Below are positions 48,031 through 58,025 of a DNA stretch of 64,000 nt, piece by piece. The stretch lies in the NCBI RefSeq assembly GCF_007680845.1, contig NZ_VEIY01000007.1, forward strand, positions 143,892-207,891. The letters run 5' to 3'. Source of the DNA: Curtobacterium pusillum. GTDB lineage: Bacteria > Actinomycetota > Actinomycetes > Actinomycetales > Microbacteriaceae. Each line of letters opens with the position of its first letter. Within the stretch, counting starts at the first letter, position 1. The notes below the pieces were generated by a model that saw only the letters and a program-made list of their open reading frames with translations, ran no database searches and was not told where the DNA came from. The position numbers and the translations under genes are program-made.

Positions 48031-49479
48031 ATGACCGACACCGAACAGCACAGCTCCGCGACCGACCCCGCGCTCCTCGACGCCCTGCGCGAACACGTGC
48101 AGGGCGGCCTGCCCACGACGATCGCGGACCTCTCCGCGCTCGTGCGTCTGCCTTCGGTGTCCTGGTCGGCGTTCGACCCGGCCAACGTCCGCGCCAGTGC
48201 CGAGGCCGTCGCGGAGTTCGCCCGGTCCACCGGCGTGTTCGGTGCCGACGACGTCCGGATCGTCCGGTCCGCGATCCAGGGCGCGACCGCGGACGTGGCG
48301 GACGGGGACGACGCGGCGCTCGGCCAGCCGGCCGTCCTCGCGGTCCGCCCGGCCCGCAACGGCAAACCGACGGTCATGCTCTACGCGCACCACGACGTGC
48401 AGCCGCAGGGCGACGAGGCGCTGTGGGAGACCCCGCCGTTCGAGCCGACCCTCCGCGGCGACCGCCTGTACGGCCGCGGCGCCTCGGACGACAAGGCCGG
48501 TGTCATGACGCACATCGCCTCGCTGCGGGCGCTGCACGCGCAGTTCGGCGACGACCTCGACCTCGGTGTCGTGCTCTTCGTCGAGGGCGAGGAGGAGTTC
48601 GGCTCCCGTTCCTTCCTGACCTTCTTGCGTGAGCAGAAGGAGCACCTGGCCGCCGACGTCATCGTGGTGGCCGACAGCGACAACTGGTCCGCCGAGGTCC
48701 CGTCGATCACGGTCTCGCTCCGCGGCAACGTCACGTTCAAGCTGACCCTGACGACCCTCGAGCACGCCAGCCACAGCGGCATGTTCGGGGGAGCGGCCCC
48801 GGACGCGATGATCCCGATGGTCCGCCTGCTCGCCTCGCTCCACGACGACGACGGGTCGGTCGCGGTCGAGGGCCTGACGTCGTACGAGGCGGACGTGCCC
48901 GACCGCTCCGAGGACGAGCTCGCGACCGACGCCGCACTCCTGCCCGGTGTCCGTCCGGTCGGCCGCGGCGCGGTCCTGTCCCGGATGTGGTTCCAGCCGT
49001 CGATCACCGTCACGGGGATGGACGTGCCGAGCGTCGCGAACGCGTCGAACACCCTCCTGCCGACCGTCTCCGCCCGGGTCTCGGTGCGCATCGCACCGGG
49101 CCAGGACGCGGCCGAGGCCGCTGCCGCCGTGGAGCGGCACCTCCGCGCGCACATCCCGTTCGGCGCGCACCTCGAGATCAGCGAGCCGGACGCCGGCGAC
49201 GGCTTCCTCGTCGACACGGCCGGGTGGGCCGTCCAGGAGGCGCGGGTCGCCATGCGGGAGGGCTGGGGCAACGAGGCGGTCGAGCAGGGCATCGGCGGGT
49301 CCATCCCGTTCGTGTCGGACCTCGCCGCCGAGTTCCCGGAGGCGCAGATCCTGGTGACCGGCGTGGAGGACCCGGACACCCGTGCGCACAGCCCGAACGA
49401 GTCGCAGCACCTCGGCGTGCTGCACCGTGCGATCGCGTCGGAGACGATCCTCCTCGCGCGTCTCGCGACTCGCGGCTGA
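48031..49479 (+). CDS. M20-family dipeptidase
   Basis: Zinc-dependent peptidase of the M20 family, 482 residues, cytoplasmic by lack of a signal peptide. It has LVRLPSVSWSAFDPANVRA, VMLYAHHDVQPQGDEALWET (first metal ligands), YGRGASDDKAGVMTHIASLR (bridging Asp), FVEGEEEFGSRSFLTFL (catalytic Glu), VADSDNW, the dimer domain with HSGMFGGAAPDAM, and the late metal-ligand ARAHSPNES-type segment DPDTRAHSPNESQHL. It probably trims dipeptides during peptide turnover. The frame extends upstream, but ATG 48031 fits the promoter spacing. Confidence 0.9.
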   Translation: MTDTEQHSSATDPALLDALREHVQGGLPTTIADLSALVRLPSVSWSAFDPANVRASAEAVAEFARSTGVFGADDVRIVRSAIQGATADVADGDDAALGQPAVLAVRPARNGKPTVMLYAHHDVQPQGDEALWETPPFEPTLRGDRLYGRGASDDKAGVMTHIASLRALHAQFGDDLDLGVVLFVEGEEEFGSRSFLTFLREQKEHLAADVIVVADSDNWSAEVPSITVSLRGNVTFKLTLTTLEHASHSGMFGGAAPDAMIPMVRLLASLHDDDGSVAVEGLTSYEADVPDRSEDELATDAALLPGVRPVGRGAVLSRMWFQPSITVTGMDVPSVANASNTLLPTVSARVSVRIAPGQDAAEAAAAVERHLRAHIPFGAHLEISEPDAGDGFLVDTAGWAVQEARVAMREGWGNEAVEQGIGGSIPFVSDLAAEFPEAQILVTGVEDPDTRAHSPNESQHLGVLHRAIASETILLARLATRG

Positions 49480-49537
49480 CGGTGCTTACAATCGACGCAG
49501 GCGCGGTGAACCACACCGCCCGGAGGGAGACGCGCGG

Positions 49538-49912
49538 ATGAGCGACACCATCACCGACAACGCACCGACGACGGAGACGCCGTCGCACGGCGTCCTGCTC
49601 AGCGACGCGGCCGCGGCGAAGGTGGCGAGCCTCCTCGAGCAGGAAGGCCGTGACGACCTCCGCCTGCGCCTCGCCGTCCAGCCCGGCGGCTGCTCGGGCC
49701 TGATCTACCAGCTCTACTTCGACGAGCGCCTGCTCGACGGCGACGCCGCGGTCGAGTTCGGCGACGGCGTCGAGGTCGTCGTGGACAAGATGAGCGTCCC
49801 GTACCTCGACGGCGCCTCGATCGACTTCGAGGACACCATCCAGAAGCAGGGCTTCACGATCGACAACCCCAACGCGCAGGGCAGCTGCGCGTGCGGCGAC
49901 AGCTTCCACTGA
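49538..49912 (+). CDS. erpA: A-type iron-sulfur carrier (ErpA/IscA family)
   Basis: Small Fe-S cluster carrier, 124 residues. The conserved Cys residues are in LAVQPGGCSGLIYQLYFD and the C-terminal GSCACGDSFH (CxC). The family middle part reads LLSDAAAAKVASLLEQEGRD, VVVDKMSVPYLDGASIDFED. ATG 49538 follows GGAGGGAGA. A TACAAT -10 box lies at 49487-49492, giving a leader of about 38 bases. It lies upstream of the cytochrome oxidase genes; ErpA-type carriers deliver clusters to respiratory and other Fe-S proteins. Confidence 0.92.
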   Translation: MSDTITDNAPTTETPSHGVLLSDAAAAKVASLLEQEGRDDLRLRLAVQPGGCSGLIYQLYFDERLLDGDAAVEFGDGVEVVVDKMSVPYLDGASIDFEDTIQKQGFTIDNPNAQGSCACGDSFH

Positions 49913-49951
49913 CCGCCGATCGCTGACCACCGGTCAGCAGCGCGCCCGACA

Positions 49952-49988
49952 CGAGCGGGGAGCGACCGACACGGTCGCTCCCCGCTCG
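49952..49988 (+). terminator. terminator hairpin after the A-type carrier gene
   Basis: Two perfect 16-base arms, CGAGCGGGGAGCGACC (49952-49967) and its complement (49973-49988), enclose a 5-base loop, followed by TTCGTTCC. This is the strongest simple hairpin in the window. Confidence 0.85.
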
Positions 49989-50191
49989 TTCGTTCCCCGG
50001 GCGTGGCATCGCCCGCGACCAGGGAAAACGCGCTCGACCGCGCCGCGCATCCCGGCTCGGAGCGTGTCGCGTGTGCGCGAGCGGTCTCGAGCTGCGAGTA
50101 AGCTAGGAGTGTTCCAACCAAGCTGGGAGCGAGCCATGCGCGACCTTCACGTCGCGGCCTGCTCCGGTTTCACGTCTTCCGAGAGGTAACA
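49989..50191 (+). promoter_or_regulatory. ctaC upstream region
   Basis: About 200 bases lie between the terminator and ctaC. A TAAGCT box near 50099-50104 and an AGGAGTG right after it are visible, with GAGAGG as a ribosome site before GTG 50192. I see no conserved small gene here. Confidence 0.4.
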
Positions 50192-51094
50192 GTGCGTTCG
50201 AATCGCCGTATACGTTGGGCGGCCGTCCCGGTGGCCGTCGGTCTGGTCATCGCACTGGCTGGCTGCACGCAGCAGCAGTTGAACGGATGGCTCCCCGGCA
50301 CGGAGGAGACGAAGAACGTCACCAACCACACGAGCCGCATCGTCGGCCTGTGGACCACCAGCTGGGTCGTGCTGCTCGCGGTGGGTCTGATCGTGTGGGG
50401 CCTCATCATCTGGGCCGCGATCGTCTACCGCCGTCGGAAGGGCCAGACGGGCCTCCCGGTGCAGATGCGGTACAACATGCCGCTCGAGATCTTCTACACG
50501 ATCGTGCCGCTCATCCTCGTGCTCGGCTTCTTCGCCTTCACCGCGAAGGACCAGGCCGCGATCGAGAAGCCGTTCACCAACCCCGACGCGACCGTGCACG
50601 TGTACGGCAAGCGCTGGGCGTGGGACTTCAACTACATCGACCAGAAGAACCCCGAGGACAGCGTCTACTACCAGGGCATCCAGGCCCAGGAAGAAGAGAA
50701 CGCGAACGGGGCGATCGACGAGTCGCAGCTGCCGACCCTGTACCTGCCCAAGGGCAAGAAGGTCAAGATCGAGCTGTCGTCTCGCGACGTCGACCACTCC
50801 TTCTGGGTGATCGACTTCCTGTACAAGAAGGACATGCTCCCGGGCAAGACGAACTACGAGTACTTCATCCCCGAGAAGCTCGGCACGTACCAGGGCAAGT
50901 GCGCCGAGCTCTGCGGTGAGTACCACTCGCTCATGCTCTTCCAGGTGAAGGTCGTGACGCCGGCCGCGTACGAGAAGTACCTCGGCGAGCTCAAGGACCA
51001 GGGCAAGGTCGGTCTGCTCGGCAACGAGTACAACACCAACACGAACGAACCGAACAACACGGCGCCGGTCGAGGCGTCCAGCGAGAACAAGTAG
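50192..51094 (+). CDS. ctaC: aa3 cytochrome c oxidase subunit II (lipoprotein)
   Basis: Carries the CuA centre that accepts electrons from cytochrome c. The 300-residue product has a lipoprotein signal ([10 protein letters not shown]), two membrane segments ([40 protein letters not shown]), [11 protein letters not shown], and the CuA motif [12 protein letters not shown] (about residue 236; C-x3-C-x3-H-x2-M) with the first His in [11 protein letters not shown]. LspA, encoded at 13994, would cleave the signal. It begins the ctaC-ctaD-ctaF run with 11-base and 4-base gaps. Confidence 0.96.
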   Translation: MRSNRRIRWAAVPVAVGLVIALAGCTQQQLNGWLPGTEETKNVTNHTSRIVGLWTTSWVVLLAVGLIVWGLIIWAAIVYRRRKGQTGLPVQMRYNMPLEIFYTIVPLILVLGFFAFTAKDQAAIEKPFTNPDATVHVYGKRWAWDFNYIDQKNPEDSVYYQGIQAQEEENANGAIDESQLPTLYLPKGKKVKIELSSRDVDHSFWVIDFLYKKDMLPGKTNYEYFIPEKLGTYQGKCAELCGEYHSLMLFQVKVVTPAAYEKYLGELKDQGKVGLLGNEYNTNTNEPNNTAPVEASSENK

Positions 51095-51105
51095 GGGCTC
51101 GTCAG

Positions 51106-52842
51106 ATGACAACGTCACTCGTCGGCCAGCCGACCAGACCCTCGACGCCGGACTTCCAGGCATCGAAGGTCGGTCGGAAGGGCAACATCATCATCCGGTG
51201 GATCACCTCCACCGACCACAAGACGATCGGGTACATGTACCTGATCGCGTCGTTCATGTTCTTCCTGCTCGCGGGTGTCATGGCGCTCGTGATCCGTGCC
51301 CAGCTCTTCGAGCCCGGCCTGCACGTGGTCGCGACGAAGGAGCAGTACAACCAGCTCTTCACGATGCACGGCACGATCATGCTGCTGATGTTCGCGACGC
51401 CGCTGTTCTCGGGCTTCGCGAACGCGATCATGCCGCTCCAGATCGGAGCACCGGACGTCGCGTTCCCGCGACTCAACGGGTTCGCCTTCTGGCTGTACCT
51501 GTTCGGCTCGCTCATCGCGGTCGGTGGCTTCCTCACCCCGCAGGGTGCCGCCTCGTTCGGTTGGTTCGCCTACGCGCCACTGAGTGACACGACGTTCACG
51601 CCAGGGCTCGGTGGCACGCTCTGGGTCTTCGGGCTCGGCATGACCGGCTTCTCGACGATCCTCGGTGCGGTGAACTTCATCACCACGATCATCACGATGC
51701 GCGCCCCGGGTCTGACCATGTTCCGCATGTCGATCTTCACGTGGAACACCCTCGTGACCGCGCTCCTCGTGCTGATGGCCTTCCCGGTCCTCGCCGCAGC
51801 GCTGTTCGGCCTCGGTCTCGACCGCGTGTTCGACGCGCAGATCTTCAACCCGGCCAACGGTGGCGCCCTGCTCTGGCAGCACCTGTTCTGGTTCTTCGGT
51901 CACCCCGAGGTGTACATCATCGCGCTGCCGTTCTTCGGCATCGTGTCCGAGGTCTTCCCGGTCTTCAGCCGCAAGCCGATCTTCGGCTACAAGACCCTCG
52001 TCTACGCGACCATCGCCATCGCGGCCCTCTCGGTCACGGTGTGGGCACACCACATGTACGTCACCGGCGGCGTCCTGCTGCCGTGGTTCTCGCTCATGAC
52101 GATGCTCATCGCGGTCCCGACCGGCGTGAAGATCTTCAACTGGGTCGGCACGATGTGGCGCGGCTCGGTCACGTTCGAGACGCCGCTCCTCTGGGCCGTC
52201 GGCTTCCTCATCACCTTCACGTTCGGTGGGCTCACCGGTGTGATCCTGGCGTCGCCGCCGCTCGACTTCCACGTGTCCGACTCGTACTTCGTCGTGGCGC
52301 ACTTCCACTACGTGGTCTTCGGCACCGTCGTGTTCGCGATGTTCTCCGGCTTCTACTTCTGGTGGCCGAAGTGGACGGGCAAGATGCTCAACGAGCGTCT
52401 CGGCAAGATCCACTTCTGGCTCCTGTTCATCGGGTTCCACACGACGTTCCTCATCCAGCACTGGCTGGGCGTCATCGGCATGCCGCGTCGCTACGCGACC
52501 TACCTGCCGAACGACGGCTTCACCTGGATGAACCAGCTGTCGACGATCGGCTCGATGATCCTCGCGGTCTCGTTCCTGCCGTTCATCTTCAACGTCTACG
52601 TCACCGCCCGGAACGCGCCGAAGGTCGCCGTGAACGACCCGTGGGGCTACGGCCGCTCACTCGAGTGGGCGACCAGCTGCCCGCCGCCGCGCCACAACTT
52701 CACGTCGATCCCGCGCATCCGTTCGGAGTCCCCGGCGTTCGACCTCAACCACCCCGAAGCGGGTGTGCCGATCGGTGTGGGTCCTGCGAAGGACGCACCG
52801 GACGCTCCGACCTACGACGCCGCGAAGGGCGAGGTGAAGTAA
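51106..52842 (+). CDS. ctaD: aa3 cytochrome c oxidase subunit I
   Basis: Catalytic subunit with haem a and the haem a3-CuB site that reduces oxygen and pumps protons. The 578-residue product has 12 membrane segments. Haem and copper ligands are in [40 protein letters not shown] (CuB His and the cross-linked Tyr), [11 protein letters not shown] (His pair), and the late [20 protein letters not shown] (haem a and a3 His). The start ATG 51106 follows the ctaC stop by 11 bases. It forms an oxidase with ctaC and ctaF; a ctaE gene is not seen nearby. Confidence 0.97.
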   Translation: MTTSLVGQPTRPSTPDFQASKVGRKGNIIIRWITSTDHKTIGYMYLIASFMFFLLAGVMALVIRAQLFEPGLHVVATKEQYNQLFTMHGTIMLLMFATPLFSGFANAIMPLQIGAPDVAFPRLNGFAFWLYLFGSLIAVGGFLTPQGAASFGWFAYAPLSDTTFTPGLGGTLWVFGLGMTGFSTILGAVNFITTIITMRAPGLTMFRMSIFTWNTLVTALLVLMAFPVLAAALFGLGLDRVFDAQIFNPANGGALLWQHLFWFFGHPEVYIIALPFFGIVSEVFPVFSRKPIFGYKTLVYATIAIAALSVTVWAHHMYVTGGVLLPWFSLMTMLIAVPTGVKIFNWVGTMWRGSVTFETPLLWAVGFLITFTFGGLTGVILASPPLDFHVSDSYFVVAHFHYVVFGTVVFAMFSGFYFWWPKWTGKMLNERLGKIHFWLLFIGFHTTFLIQHWLGVIGMPRRYATYLPNDGFTWMNQLSTIGSMILAVSFLPFIFNVYVTARNAPKVAVNDPWGYGRSLEWATSCPPPRHNFTSIPRIRSESPAFDLNHPEAGVPIGVGPAKDAPDAPTYDAAKGEVK

Positions 52843-52846
52843 GGCG

Positions 52847-53263
52847 ATGCGCGCCAACACCAACCTGTTCTGGATCCTCTTCGGGTTCTTCATCCTCGCG
52901 GACGCCGCGTACACCATCTGGTCGCTGATCTACTACGGCGAGCCGGAGTGGGTCGGCACCGTGGCCATCGGCCTCACCGGGATCATGTCCGCGTTCATCG
53001 CGTTCTACCTCGGTCGCGTGATGTCCTCGCAGGGCGGCGTCCTCCCCGAGGACCGTCCGGACGCCAACATCGAGGACGGCGACGCCGAACTCGGGCACTT
53101 CAGCCCGTGGTCGTGGTGGCCCATCCTCCTGGCGGGTGCGACGGCCCTGGTCTTCCTCGGTGTCGCAGCCGGCCTGTGGATCGTGCCGATCGGGCTCGCG
53201 TGCGTCGCGATCACCCTCGTCGGCTGGGTCTACGAGTACTACCGCGGCAACTTCGGGCACTGA
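52847..53263 (+). CDS. ctaF: actinobacterial cytochrome c oxidase subunit IV
   Basis: A 138-residue small subunit found with aa3 oxidases of actinobacteria. It has four hydrophobic segments: TNLFWILFGFFILADAAYTI, GTVAIGLTGIMSAFIAFYLG, WPILLAGATALVFLGVAAGL and IVPIGLACVAITLVGWVYEY, with the loop EDRPDANIEDGDAELGHFSP shared by the family. It starts four bases after ctaD. Its role is structural, as far as is known. Confidence 0.93.
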   Translation: MRANTNLFWILFGFFILADAAYTIWSLIYYGEPEWVGTVAIGLTGIMSAFIAFYLGRVMSSQGGVLPEDRPDANIEDGDAELGHFSPWSWWPILLAGATALVFLGVAAGLWIVPIGLACVAITLVGWVYEYYRGNFGH

Positions 53264-53290
53264 TCTCCACGCTCCGACGCACCTGACACA

Positions 53291-53322
53291 TTCGGGCGGC
53301 ACCACATCCGGTGCCGCCCGAA
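53291..53322 (+). terminator. terminator hairpin after ctaF
   Basis: Perfect 13-base arms TTCGGGCGGCACC (53291-53303) and its complement (53310-53322) enclose a 6-base loop. It ends the oxidase operon 28 bases after ctaF. Confidence 0.8.
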
Positions 53323-53448
53323 GTGCGTCTGGCGTAGACAGGCGTGCAGCACCCCACGAGCATCCCGGCCCCGAACCGGGAATCAACCGGCCCGCGCCCG
53401 GCTTGACCAGCAGCGGACCCCCCACCACAGCGAAAGGAGTCACCTCCG

Positions 53449-54828
53449 GTGACCGACAAGCGCACTCTCATCATCTTCGGCGCGACCGGCGACCTCGCCT
53501 CCCGTCTCCTGCTCCCGGGCCTCGGGACCTTCCTGCAGAGCGGTCGAGCAGTCCCCGTGCAGCTCATCGGCACGGGCCGCAGCGCCCGCAGCGAGGAGCA
53601 GTGGAAGGACGTCGTCACGAAGTCCTTCGCGTCGCAGGACGTGCACGGCCCGGAGGTCGACGCGACCCTGTCGTCGACGCAGTTCATCCAGGGCGACCCC
53701 ACCGACCCGGAGCACCTGAAGGCCCTGTTCGCCGCGGCGGACGAGGACGCCGAGCCGATCCTCTACTTCGCGCTGCCGCCGCAGATCGCGTCGGACATCT
53801 GCGAGGCGCTGCAGCAGGTCGAGCTCCCCGAGGGCACCACGCTCGCGTTCGAGAAGCCGTTCGGCACCGACGTCGCCAGCGCGAAGGCCCTCAACGAGAC
53901 GGTTCTCAAGCTCGTCCCCGAGGAGCGCGTGCACCGCACCGACCACTTCCTCGGCCGCACCACGGTCCTCAACATCATCGGTCTGCGCTTCGCGAACCGC
54001 CTGTTCGAGCCGATCTGGAACGCGGACAACATCGAGAAGGTCGACATCTTCTACGACGAGACCCTCGGTCTCGAGAACCGCGCCCAGTACTACGACGAGG
54101 CCGGCGCGATGGTCGACATGATCCAGTCGCACCTGCTCCAGATCCTCGGCATCGTCACGATGGACGCTCCGGCGGACATCGACGCGGTCGAGTTCCGCTC
54201 GTCCCTGGCTCGTGTGCTCCGTTCGACCGAGCTGAAGGGCGGCGACCCGAAGATCGCCTCGCGTCGCGCCGTGTACACGGCCGGCACGATCGACGGCAAG
54301 GAACTGCCGTCCTACCAGGACGAGGACGGCGTCGACCCGTCGCGCCAGACGGAGACGCTCGCCGAGATCTCGGTCGAGGTGGACACCGCCCGCTGGAAGG
54401 GCGTGCCGTTCACCCTCCGCTCCGGCAAGGCGCTCGGCGCCAGCCGCAAGGAGGTCCTCATCACCTTCAAGCCGGTGACGCGTCTGCCCTCCGGCCTGTC
54501 CGGCCGCCCGAAGGCCGACACGCTCCGCATCGTCCTCAACCCGGACGAGATCGAGCTGTCGGTGTCGGCGAACGGCGGCGGCAACCCGTTCGAGATGGGG
54601 CAGGTCACGCTGTCCTCGTCCTTCGCGGACGGCGAGCTCACCCCGTACGGCGAGGTGCTCAACGGCATCTTCCACGACGACCCGCTGCTCTCGATCCGCG
54701 GCGACGTGGCCGAGCGCTGCTGGGAGATCGTGGAGCCGGTCGTGAACGCGTGGAAGGCCGACGAGGTCCCGCTCGAGGAGTACCGCGCCGGTTCCCGCGG
54801 TCCCGCGGACTGGGAGTCGTCGTCCTGA
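53449..54828 (+). CDS. zwf: glucose-6-phosphate dehydrogenase, divergent
   Basis: Oxidises glucose 6-phosphate to 6-phosphogluconolactone with NADP or NAD. The 459-residue product has the Rossmann start LIIFGATGDLASRLLLPGLG, FEKPFGTDVASAKALNETV, and the substrate motif RTDHFLGRTTVLNIIGLRFA (family RIDHYLGK; the final Lys is Arg-Thr here). GTG 53449 follows AAGGAG by about ten bases. The gene stands alone, without opcA or the lactonase genes often found beside actinobacterial zwf, so this may be a second, specialised copy. Confidence 0.9.
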   Translation: MTDKRTLIIFGATGDLASRLLLPGLGTFLQSGRAVPVQLIGTGRSARSEEQWKDVVTKSFASQDVHGPEVDATLSSTQFIQGDPTDPEHLKALFAAADEDAEPILYFALPPQIASDICEALQQVELPEGTTLAFEKPFGTDVASAKALNETVLKLVPEERVHRTDHFLGRTTVLNIIGLRFANRLFEPIWNADNIEKVDIFYDETLGLENRAQYYDEAGAMVDMIQSHLLQILGIVTMDAPADIDAVEFRSSLARVLRSTELKGGDPKIASRRAVYTAGTIDGKELPSYQDEDGVDPSRQTETLAEISVEVDTARWKGVPFTLRSGKALGASRKEVLITFKPVTRLPSGLSGRPKADTLRIVLNPDEIELSVSANGGGNPFEMGQVTLSSSFADGELTPYGEVLNGIFHDDPLLSIRGDVAERCWEIVEPVVNAWKADEVPLEEYRAGSRGPADWESSS

Positions 54829-54863
54829 CGGACGCGCGCGTCACGCCCTGAACGGGCGGATCT

Positions 54864-54911
54864 GACGGACGGGAGGCGCGGTGCCAGCTGGCACCGCGCC
54901 TCCCGTCCGTC
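54864..54911. terminator. perfect 48-base palindrome between zwf and GH15
   Basis: Arms of 24 bases, 54864-54887 and 54888-54911, are exact reverse complements with no spacer. It lies between the converging zwf and GH15 genes. The core GACGGGAGGCGCGG matches the copy at 16169. It is the longest perfect copy of the dispersed element in the window and a likely bidirectional terminator. Confidence 0.85.
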
Positions 54912-54970
54912 CGTGGTGGGCTTGTTCGCGGGGATCCGTCAGACCGGACGGTCGCTTTCGCGTACCGCGG

Positions 54971-56860
54971 CTACGCCGGGGTCCCGGCCCGCTCGCCCTC
55001 GCCCGTCCACGACCGCGTCCCGCCGTCGTGCACGGCCAGGCGCGTGCGGTGCCCGGCGGCCGCACCCCGGGCACGGGCGATCGCGTCGGCGGCCGACACC
55101 AGCGTGAGGTGCGAGAGCGCCTGCGGCGTGTTGCCGATGTGGTGCCGGGTCGCGACGTCGATCTCCTCGGAGAGCATCCCGACGTCGTTGGCGTACCCGA
55201 CGAGCACGTCCATGAGCCGCTCGGCGTCCTCGATCCGGCCGGACGCGGCGTACTGCTCGACGAGCCAGAACGAGCACGCGAGGAACGGGTGCTCGCTGCC
55301 GGAGAGGCCGTCGAACCCGGACGAGGTCCGGTAGCGGAGCACGAGGCCGTCCGACCCGGTGCGGAGGTCCTCCTCGATGGCGGCGACCGTCCCGGTCATG
55401 CGGGGGTCGCCGGGCTTGACGTACCCGATCTGGGGCAGGACGAGCAGGCTGGCGTCGACCTCGTCGGTGTCGTAGTGCTGCCGGTAGCTGCCCCGCTCGG
55501 CGTTCCAGCCGTGCTCCTCGATCTCGGCGCGGACCTGGGCCCGCAGGGTGCGCCAGCGGTCGACGGGACCCTCGAGCCCGAACTCCTCGACGGCCGCGAC
55601 GCCGCGGTCGAACGCCGCCCAGATCATGGCGCGCGAGTGCGTGAAGTGCCGACGCGGGCCGCGCATCTCCCAGATGCCGTTGTCGGGCTCCTGCCAGTGC
55701 TCCTCGACGTAGCCGAGGAGTGCGCGCTGCAGGGCCCACGAGTCGGCGTTCTCCTCGACCCCGAGCTCGCGGGCGTCGTGGAGGGCCGCGAGGACCTCGC
55801 CGAAGACGTCGCCCTGGTACTGCGTGTACGCGCCGTTGCCGACCCGGACCGGCGTCGAGCCGGCGTACCCGGGGAGGTTCGGGAGCTCGCGCTCCGGGAG
55901 CTCGCGTTCGCCGGCGATGCCGTACATGATCTGCACGTCGGCGGGGTCACCCGCGATCGCCCGGAGGAGCCACCCGCGCCAGTGCGCCGCCTCGTCCCGG
56001 TACCCGTGGGCGATGAGCGACGCCAGGGCGAGGGAGGCGTCACGCAGCCAGACGTAGCGGTAGTCCCAGTTCCGTTCGCCGCCGGGGTCCTCGGGGAGGC
56101 TCGTGGTCGCCGCCGCGACGACCCCTCCGGTCTCCGCGTGGGTCATCGCGCGGAGGAGGAGCAGCGAGCGGCGGGCGGGCTCGGCGTAGCGGCCCTCGGT
56201 GCGTGCCGTTGCCATCCAGTCCCGCCACCAGGTGACCGTGTGCTGGAGCGCCCGGTCGACGTCGATCGGCTGCGGCGGTTCACGGTGCGACGGGTACCAG
56301 GTGAGGACGGTGTCGAGGACGTCGCCGTCGTGCACGGTGCTCGTCGCGGTGTGCCGGTGGTCGTCGGCGTGGAACCGGACGCCCCGGACGATGACGGAGC
56401 CGGGCCCGGCGGTCGCGAGGAGGGCCGGGTCCTCGTCGCCGCCGATCTGCCGGACCCAGGGGAGCGCGAGGGCGTAGTCGAACCGGATCCGCAGCGTCTG
56501 CCGGAGCTCGACCGAACCGCGGAGGCCGCGCACCCGGCGCACGATCGTGGCGCGGTGGGCGCCGATCGGCATGAACTCGGTGACCTCGACGATGCCGGTG
56601 CTCGTCGTCCACACCGTCGAGAGCACGAGCGTGTCGTGGTCGTAGCGACGGGTCGAGGTCGCGTCCGGGTCCGTGGGTCGGAGCGTCCAGTGCCCGTGGT
56701 CCTCCGTGCCGAGGATCGACGCGAAGGTCGACGGGCTGTCAAACCGGGGCAGGCACGCCCAGTCGATGGTGCCGTCCCGCCCGACGAGCGCGGCGGTGTA
56801 CGTGTCACCGATCAGCGCGTGGTCCTCGATGCGGTTGGTCGGTGGCGTCGCCGTGCTCAT
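54971..56860 (-). CDS. GH15-family glycoside hydrolase (glucoamylase/trehalase type)
   Basis: A 629-residue cytoplasmic protein. The N-terminal beta-sandwich has IEDHALIGDTYTAALVGRDG and IDWACLPRFDSPSTFASILG. The (alpha/alpha)6 barrel has RNWDYRYVWLRDASLALASL with a catalytic-region Arg-Asp, and WEMRGPRRHFTHSRAMIWAA, then EHPFLACSFWLVEQYAASGR. In actinobacteria this family includes trehalases and glucoamylases; the substrate cannot be told by eye. ATG 56860 is used; ATG 56872 would add four residues. The App1-like gene upstream is on the same strand, 63 bases away. Confidence 0.88.
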   Translation of the reverse strand: MSTATPPTNRIEDHALIGDTYTAALVGRDGTIDWACLPRFDSPSTFASILGTEDHGHWTLRPTDPDATSTRRYDHDTLVLSTVWTTSTGIVEVTEFMPIGAHRATIVRRVRGLRGSVELRQTLRIRFDYALALPWVRQIGGDEDPALLATAGPGSVIVRGVRFHADDHRHTATSTVHDGDVLDTVLTWYPSHREPPQPIDVDRALQHTVTWWRDWMATARTEGRYAEPARRSLLLLRAMTHAETGGVVAAATTSLPEDPGGERNWDYRYVWLRDASLALASLIAHGYRDEAAHWRGWLLRAIAGDPADVQIMYGIAGERELPERELPNLPGYAGSTPVRVGNGAYTQYQGDVFGEVLAALHDARELGVEENADSWALQRALLGYVEEHWQEPDNGIWEMRGPRRHFTHSRAMIWAAFDRGVAAVEEFGLEGPVDRWRTLRAQVRAEIEEHGWNAERGSYRQHYDTDEVDASLLVLPQIGYVKPGDPRMTGTVAAIEEDLRTGSDGLVLRYRTSSGFDGLSGSEHPFLACSFWLVEQYAASGRIEDAERLMDVLVGYANDVGMLSEEIDVATRHHIGNTPQALSHLTLVSAADAIARARGAAAGHRTRLAVHDGGTRSWTGEGERAGTPA

Positions 56861-56923
56861 GGGGCGATCCAACCACCGTCGGCTCCGGGAGGCGGGTGGC
56901 TTGCTGAGGGATGCTTCAGCGCG

Positions 56924-57988
56924 TCAGGCCGGGTCGGCCGGGTCCGCCTCGGCGATCCCGACGCGTGCGAGCTCGGACCACATGCCGGCACCGTCCGGGG
57001 CGTAGACCCACGGCGCCGAGGACTCGCGGGACCGCTCCTGCGCCCGGGAGCGTCCACCGGCCAGGACCGCCTCGCTCGTGGAGAGCTGCCGGATCGCGAC
57101 GCCGGCGACGTTCTCCGGGTGGGCGCGGGCGAACTCGCCGTACAGCGACTCGTCGTGCTGCCCGTCGTCGCCGACCAGCAGCCACTGCACGTCCGGGAAG
57201 TCCTTCGCTAGCCGCTCGAGGTTCTGCTGCTTGTGGAGCTGCCCGCTGCGGAAGAACCGGTCGTGCGTGGGGCCCCAGTCGGTGAGCAGGAGCGTCCCCG
57301 ACGGGTAGAGGTTGCGGCTGAGGAAGCGCTGCAGCGTCGGTGCGACGTTCCACGCGCCGCTGGAGAGGTACACGGTCGGGGCGCCGGGGTGCTGCGCGAG
57401 CACCCGTTCGTAGAGCACCGACATGCCCGGGACCGGACGCCGGGCGTGCTCCGTCAGGACGAACGAGTTCCACGCCGCCAGCATCGGGCGGGGGAGCGAG
57501 GTCACCATGACCGTGTCGTCGATGTCGGAGAGCAGCCCGAAGCGGGTGTCCGGGTGCACGATGAACACGTCGGCCTCGACGTCGCGCATGCCCCCGGCCG
57601 AGAGCTTGATGGTGCGCCAGCCCGGCTCGAGGTCGATCGGGACGATGGTGTCCACGACGCCGCCGCGGTCGGACTGCACGACGTGCGTGGTGCCGCCGGC
57701 GGTGATCGTGACCTCGGCGTCGTCGACCGCGACGCTCGTGAAGCTCTTCCAGCCGCGGACGCCGTAGAAGGACGCGTCCGACGCGAGGCCCCGTCGGGTG
57801 AGGAGCACCCGGCAGAGCACCCGGACCCACCCGGGAGCGCCGTACCCGTTGTACGGGATCACGGTCGGCACGAGTCCGCGGCGACGTGCACGTTGCTCGC
57901 GGAACTCCTGGACGGCGTCCTCGATGCGGGCGGCCCGGTGGAGGATCGGCTCGGCCAGCGACGGCTCGTGGTGCGTCGGGTCGGGCAT
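56924..57988 (-). CDS. App1-like phosphatase-domain protein (DUF2183)
   Basis: A 354-residue protein with a HAD-like phosphatidate phosphatase domain: FGLLSDIDDTVMVTSLPRPM (DxDxT-like nucleophile site, about residue 155), VYLSSGAWNVAPTLQRFLSR and QWLLVGDDGQHDESLYGEFA. The N-terminal 140 residues hold a beta-rich region (DDAEVTITAGGTTHVVQSDR). Yeast App1 is a phosphatidate phosphatase; bacterial relatives are not well studied. It is probably co-transcribed with the GH15 gene. Confidence 0.85.
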   Translation of the reverse strand: MPDPTHHEPSLAEPILHRAARIEDAVQEFREQRARRRGLVPTVIPYNGYGAPGWVRVLCRVLLTRRGLASDASFYGVRGWKSFTSVAVDDAEVTITAGGTTHVVQSDRGGVVDTIVPIDLEPGWRTIKLSAGGMRDVEADVFIVHPDTRFGLLSDIDDTVMVTSLPRPMLAAWNSFVLTEHARRPVPGMSVLYERVLAQHPGAPTVYLSSGAWNVAPTLQRFLSRNLYPSGTLLLTDWGPTHDRFFRSGQLHKQQNLERLAKDFPDVQWLLVGDDGQHDESLYGEFARAHPENVAGVAIRQLSTSEAVLAGGRSRAQERSRESSAPWVYAPDGAGMWSELARVGIAEADPADPA

Positions 57989-58025
57989 CGCCCCATCATT
58001 CCACGGTCGGGTCCGCCGGACCTAC

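Noticed and set aside
49234..49246. GGAGGCGCGGG inside the dipeptidase gene
   Set aside because: The match is short, has no partner arm and encodes ordinary conserved residues (QEARVA).
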